Both the position numbers and the translations under genes were made by a program. A stretch of 14,106 nt of DNA. It comes from CAZCFB01 sp964511535 (GTDB lineage Bacteria; Myxococcota_A; Polyangia; GCA-2747355; CAZCFB01). Below are positions 12,234 to 14,106 of the stretch, piece after piece. The notes below the pieces were generated by a model. It worked only from the letters and a program-made list of their open reading frames with translations. It ran no database searches and was not told where the DNA came from. Location: assembly GCA_964511535.1 (NCBI GenBank), contig CAZEFW010000193.1:1-14106 (forward strand). Reading direction: 5' to 3'. Within the stretch, counting starts at the first letter, position 1. The number at the start of each line of letters is the position of its first letter.

Positions 12234-14106
12234 ATGTTGCGGCGAATGGCTTACCTCTTCCTTTTCTGTTCCATCGTCCTGCCCGGCGTGGCCCGCGCTG
12301 AGGGCACCTGGCAGCTGGGCGCGGATCAGGACTTCCACCCCTTCATGAAGTTCAAGGTGGACGTGCTCAAGGTCGGCGAGGTGATCAACGTCGCCGCTGG
12401 CATCAACACGAACGACTACCCCAAGCCGCTGCTGGTGTACGTCAAGGACCCGGCTGGCAAGAACGTCAAGGGATCGCCGTTTACCATCAGCCTCAACTCG
12501 CCGGGGTGGCTGGCCGACCACGGCAAGCTTCCGCCGGCCACCATCACCAACCCGATCAAGGTGACCGCCAAGGTCAAGGGGACTTACACGGTCACCTTCG
12601 ACAACAAGAACCTGACCTGGATCGACCCGCTGGACATCTCGGTGACGCCCACCGCGGCCACTCCGGTCAAGCCGGGGGCGCCGGCAGGCGGACTCGGCCG
12701 GGTGCACGCCATCCGCTGGAGCGTCAAGGGCCCCGACTTCACCGGCAAGACCAACCCCAACTACTACGTGATGGTGCCCACCGGGACAAACACCGACTAC
12801 ACCTGGCTGATGCAGTTCAACGGCCTGGCGGCCCGGACCTACGACATCATCGCCAACGCCAACGGCCTGGTGCCCCCGGACTCCGGCTTCTCCGAGGTGA
12901 TGAACAAGGTCAAGACGCCCCCCGTTGGCAAGTTCCCGGTCTACCTGAACCCGCCGGCCGTGGCCAAGGGCGGCACCACCAAGCCGACCCTGTCGGCGGT
13001 CTCCATCTCGGCGTGCGGGGCCACCAAGGGCAGCATGCTGTCGGGCAAGCCGGTGACCTTCACCTTCACCGCGTCGACCACCTCCACCTACCGGCTGATC
13101 ATCGACGTCAACGGCGACGGCAAGTACGACGCGTCCACCGATCCGTTCGTGGCGGGCACGGCCAAGGCCGGGGTCAACAAGGCGGTGTGGAACGGCCTGA
13201 ACCAGCAGGGCAAGGCGGTGGCGCCGGGGACCTACCTGGCGCGGCTGCAGCTGCGCGTGGGCGAGTTCCACTTCGTGGGCGCCGACGTGGAGACCCTCAA
13301 CCCGGGGCTGCGCATCTTCACCGTGGATCCGCCCGGGGCCAGCACCACGCCGGGGCCGACCATGATGTACTGGAACGACACCCGGGTGAACACCACCACG
13401 CTGAAGATCTCGCCCCAGAACACCCTGCCCGCCGGCCTGAGCAGCGGGCTGTTCATCGCCACGTCGGCGTGCAGCAAGCCGGGCGTGCTGGGCGCCAACG
13501 CCCACTGCTGGGGCAACTTCACCAAGAACACCCTGCTCAGCCCGGGGGATAACAACTACATCGACACCTGGGTCTACGCCTACGCCGCCAGCGTGGTGCT
13601 GCCGCTGAAGATCCTCGACGGCGCCAAGGACGACGACGGCGATGGCCTGTCCAACGCCGCGGAGTGCGGCAAGTGGAAGACCAACCCGAACAAGAAGGAC
13701 ACCGACGGCGACGGCATCAACGACGGGCTCGAGGACCGCAACAAGAACGGCAAGGTCGACCCCACGGAGTCGGACCCGACCAAGAAGGACACCGACGGCG
13801 ACGGCCTGGATGACGGCGTCGAGGACAAGAACAAGAACGGCAAGCGCGACCCGACGGAGACCGACCCCACCAAGTGGGACACCGACGGCGGCTGCGAGGG
13901 TGACGGCACCGAGGTCAAGAAGGGCAAGGACCCGCTGAACCCCAAGGACGACGTCTGCTCCAAGACCGACAAGGACGGCGACGGCATCCCGGACATCAAG
14001 GAGGACAAGAACGGCAACGGCAAGGTCGACCCGGGGGAGACCGACCCGCTGAAGAAGGACACCGACGGCGACGGCCTGGATGACGGCGTCGAGGACAAGA
14101 ACAAGA
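12234..14106 (+). CDS. Large secreted protein with thrombospondin type 3 calcium repeats (3' end outside window)
   Basis: Starts at ATG 12234 with GAGGAG 7 nt upstream; 624 residues are visible before the right edge. A signal peptide is evident (MLRRMAYLFLFCSIVLPGVARA, cleavage after A22; no lipobox). Residues 23 to about 270 are beta-rich Ig or fibronectin-like segments (VINVAAGINTNDYPKPLLVYV, KGTYTVTFDNKNLTW). Residues about 280-365 contain a FlgD-Ig-like stretch (YRLIIDVNGDGKYD, AVWNGLNQQGKAVAPGTYLARL). From about 464 onward are thrombospondin type 3 repeats with acidic calcium loops (DTDGDGINDG, DTDGDGLDDG, DKDGDGIPD), interrupted by a Cys-containing segment (GGCEGDG, DDVC). Such repeats often link to a C-terminal anchor or an OmpA-like domain, which would lie outside the window. 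It lies 41 nt after the riboswitch operon's third gene; cotranscription is possible but not shown. Confidence 0.88.
   Translation, partial: MLRRMAYLFLFCSIVLPGVARAEGTWQLGADQDFHPFMKFKVDVLKVGEVINVAAGINTNDYPKPLLVYVKDPAGKNVKGSPFTISLNSPGWLADHGKLPPATITNPIKVTAKVKGTYTVTFDNKNLTWIDPLDISVTPTAATPVKPGAPAGGLGRVHAIRWSVKGPDFTGKTNPNYYVMVPTGTNTDYTWLMQFNGLAARTYDIIANANGLVPPDSGFSEVMNKVKTPPVGKFPVYLNPPAVAKGGTTKPTLSAVSISACGATKGSMLSGKPVTFTFTASTTSTYRLIIDVNGDGKYDASTDPFVAGTAKAGVNKAVWNGLNQQGKAVAPGTYLARLQLRVGEFHFVGADVETLNPGLRIFTVDPPGASTTPGPTMMYWNDTRVNTTTLKISPQNTLPAGLSSGLFIATSACSKPGVLGANAHCWGNFTKNTLLSPGDNNYIDTWVYAYAASVVLPLKILDGAKDDDGDGLSNAAECGKWKTNPNKKDTDGDGINDGLEDRNKNGKVDPTESDPTKKDTDGDGLDDGVEDKNKNGKRDPTETDPTKWDTDGGCEGDGTEVKKGKDPLNPKDDVCSKTDKDGDGIPDIKEDKNGNGKVDPGETDPLKKDTDGDGLDDGVEDKNK
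13782..14106 (+). repeat. Exact 55-bp direct repeat within thrombospondin type 3 coding region
   Basis: Positions 13782-13836 and 14052-14106 are identical over at least 55 bp, ending only at the window edge, with a 270-nt (90-residue) offset. Both copies encode KKDTDGDGLDDGVEDKNK. Shorter related copies occur nearby (about 13692-13719). This points to recent duplication or gene conversion in the repeat array. Confidence 0.9.

Noticed and set aside
12201..13505. Minus-strand open frame of 434 codons, and the Ser/Pro-rich frame at 13580-14104
   Set aside because: Both are antisense to the secreted calcium-repeat protein; the serine-rich frame simply mirrors the repeated GAC/GGC codons.

Overview
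The window comes from a high-GC Gram-negative genome. Its secreted proteins point to Myxococcota or a related deltaproteobacterial lineage (inference). They include lipoproteins with long Asp/Pro/Lys or Ala/Gly/Asp spacers, a myxobacterial-type cysteine-rich repeat (CGDGKR...EQCDDGN...CTNKC), tandem 8-cysteine repeats and thrombospondin type 3 calcium repeats. No rRNA, tRNA, insertion sequence or CRISPR array was seen.

Layout. (1) 1-1942, minus strand: the 5' part of a lipoprotein made of 49-residue cysteine-rich repeats, running off the left edge, preceded by an AraC-family regulator with an N-terminal cupin. (2) 2120-2380, plus: a small membrane protein, divergent from the AraC gene. (3) 2400-4369, minus: a TetR-family regulator translationally coupled (4-nt overlap) to a cobalamin-binding-type radical SAM protein. 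(4) 4579-6626, plus: a lipoprotein with myxobacterial Cys repeats and a lamin-tail-like domain, coupled through a TTGA overlap to a cytosolic protein that closely resembles animal MMACHC (CblC), the cobalamin decyanase/dealkylase and chaperone. (5) 6623-12192, plus: a promoter overlapping the end of the CblC-like gene, then a clear cobalamin riboswitch, then a three-gene cluster of lipoprotein, BtuB-like TonB-dependent receptor and beta-propeller lipoprotein. (6) 12234 to the right edge: a large secreted protein with a FlgD-Ig-like region and thrombospondin type 3 repeats, 3' end outside the window.

The main point is region 4-5, which reads as a vitamin B12 acquisition and processing locus. 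Two surface-type lipoproteins flank an outer-membrane receptor under B12 riboswitch control, resembling in layout the BtuB/BtuG pairing of Bacteroides. Just upstream lies a bacterial homologue of MMACHC, which would strip the upper ligand from imported cobalamins in the cytosol. The CblC-like protein keeps the two arginines that correspond to human R161 and R206. It also carries a cysteine cluster (C167, C170, C175, C207-Pro) that human MMACHC lacks and that recalls the iron-sulfur domains of cobalamin enzymes such as QueG and reductive dehalogenases.

A second notable signal is a perfect 18-bp inverted repeat (4499-4516 and 4616-4633) whose right arm lies inside the signal-peptide codons of the lipoprotein that leads the CblC-like pair. 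Assignments rest on reading translations and remembered family motifs. No database search was possible.
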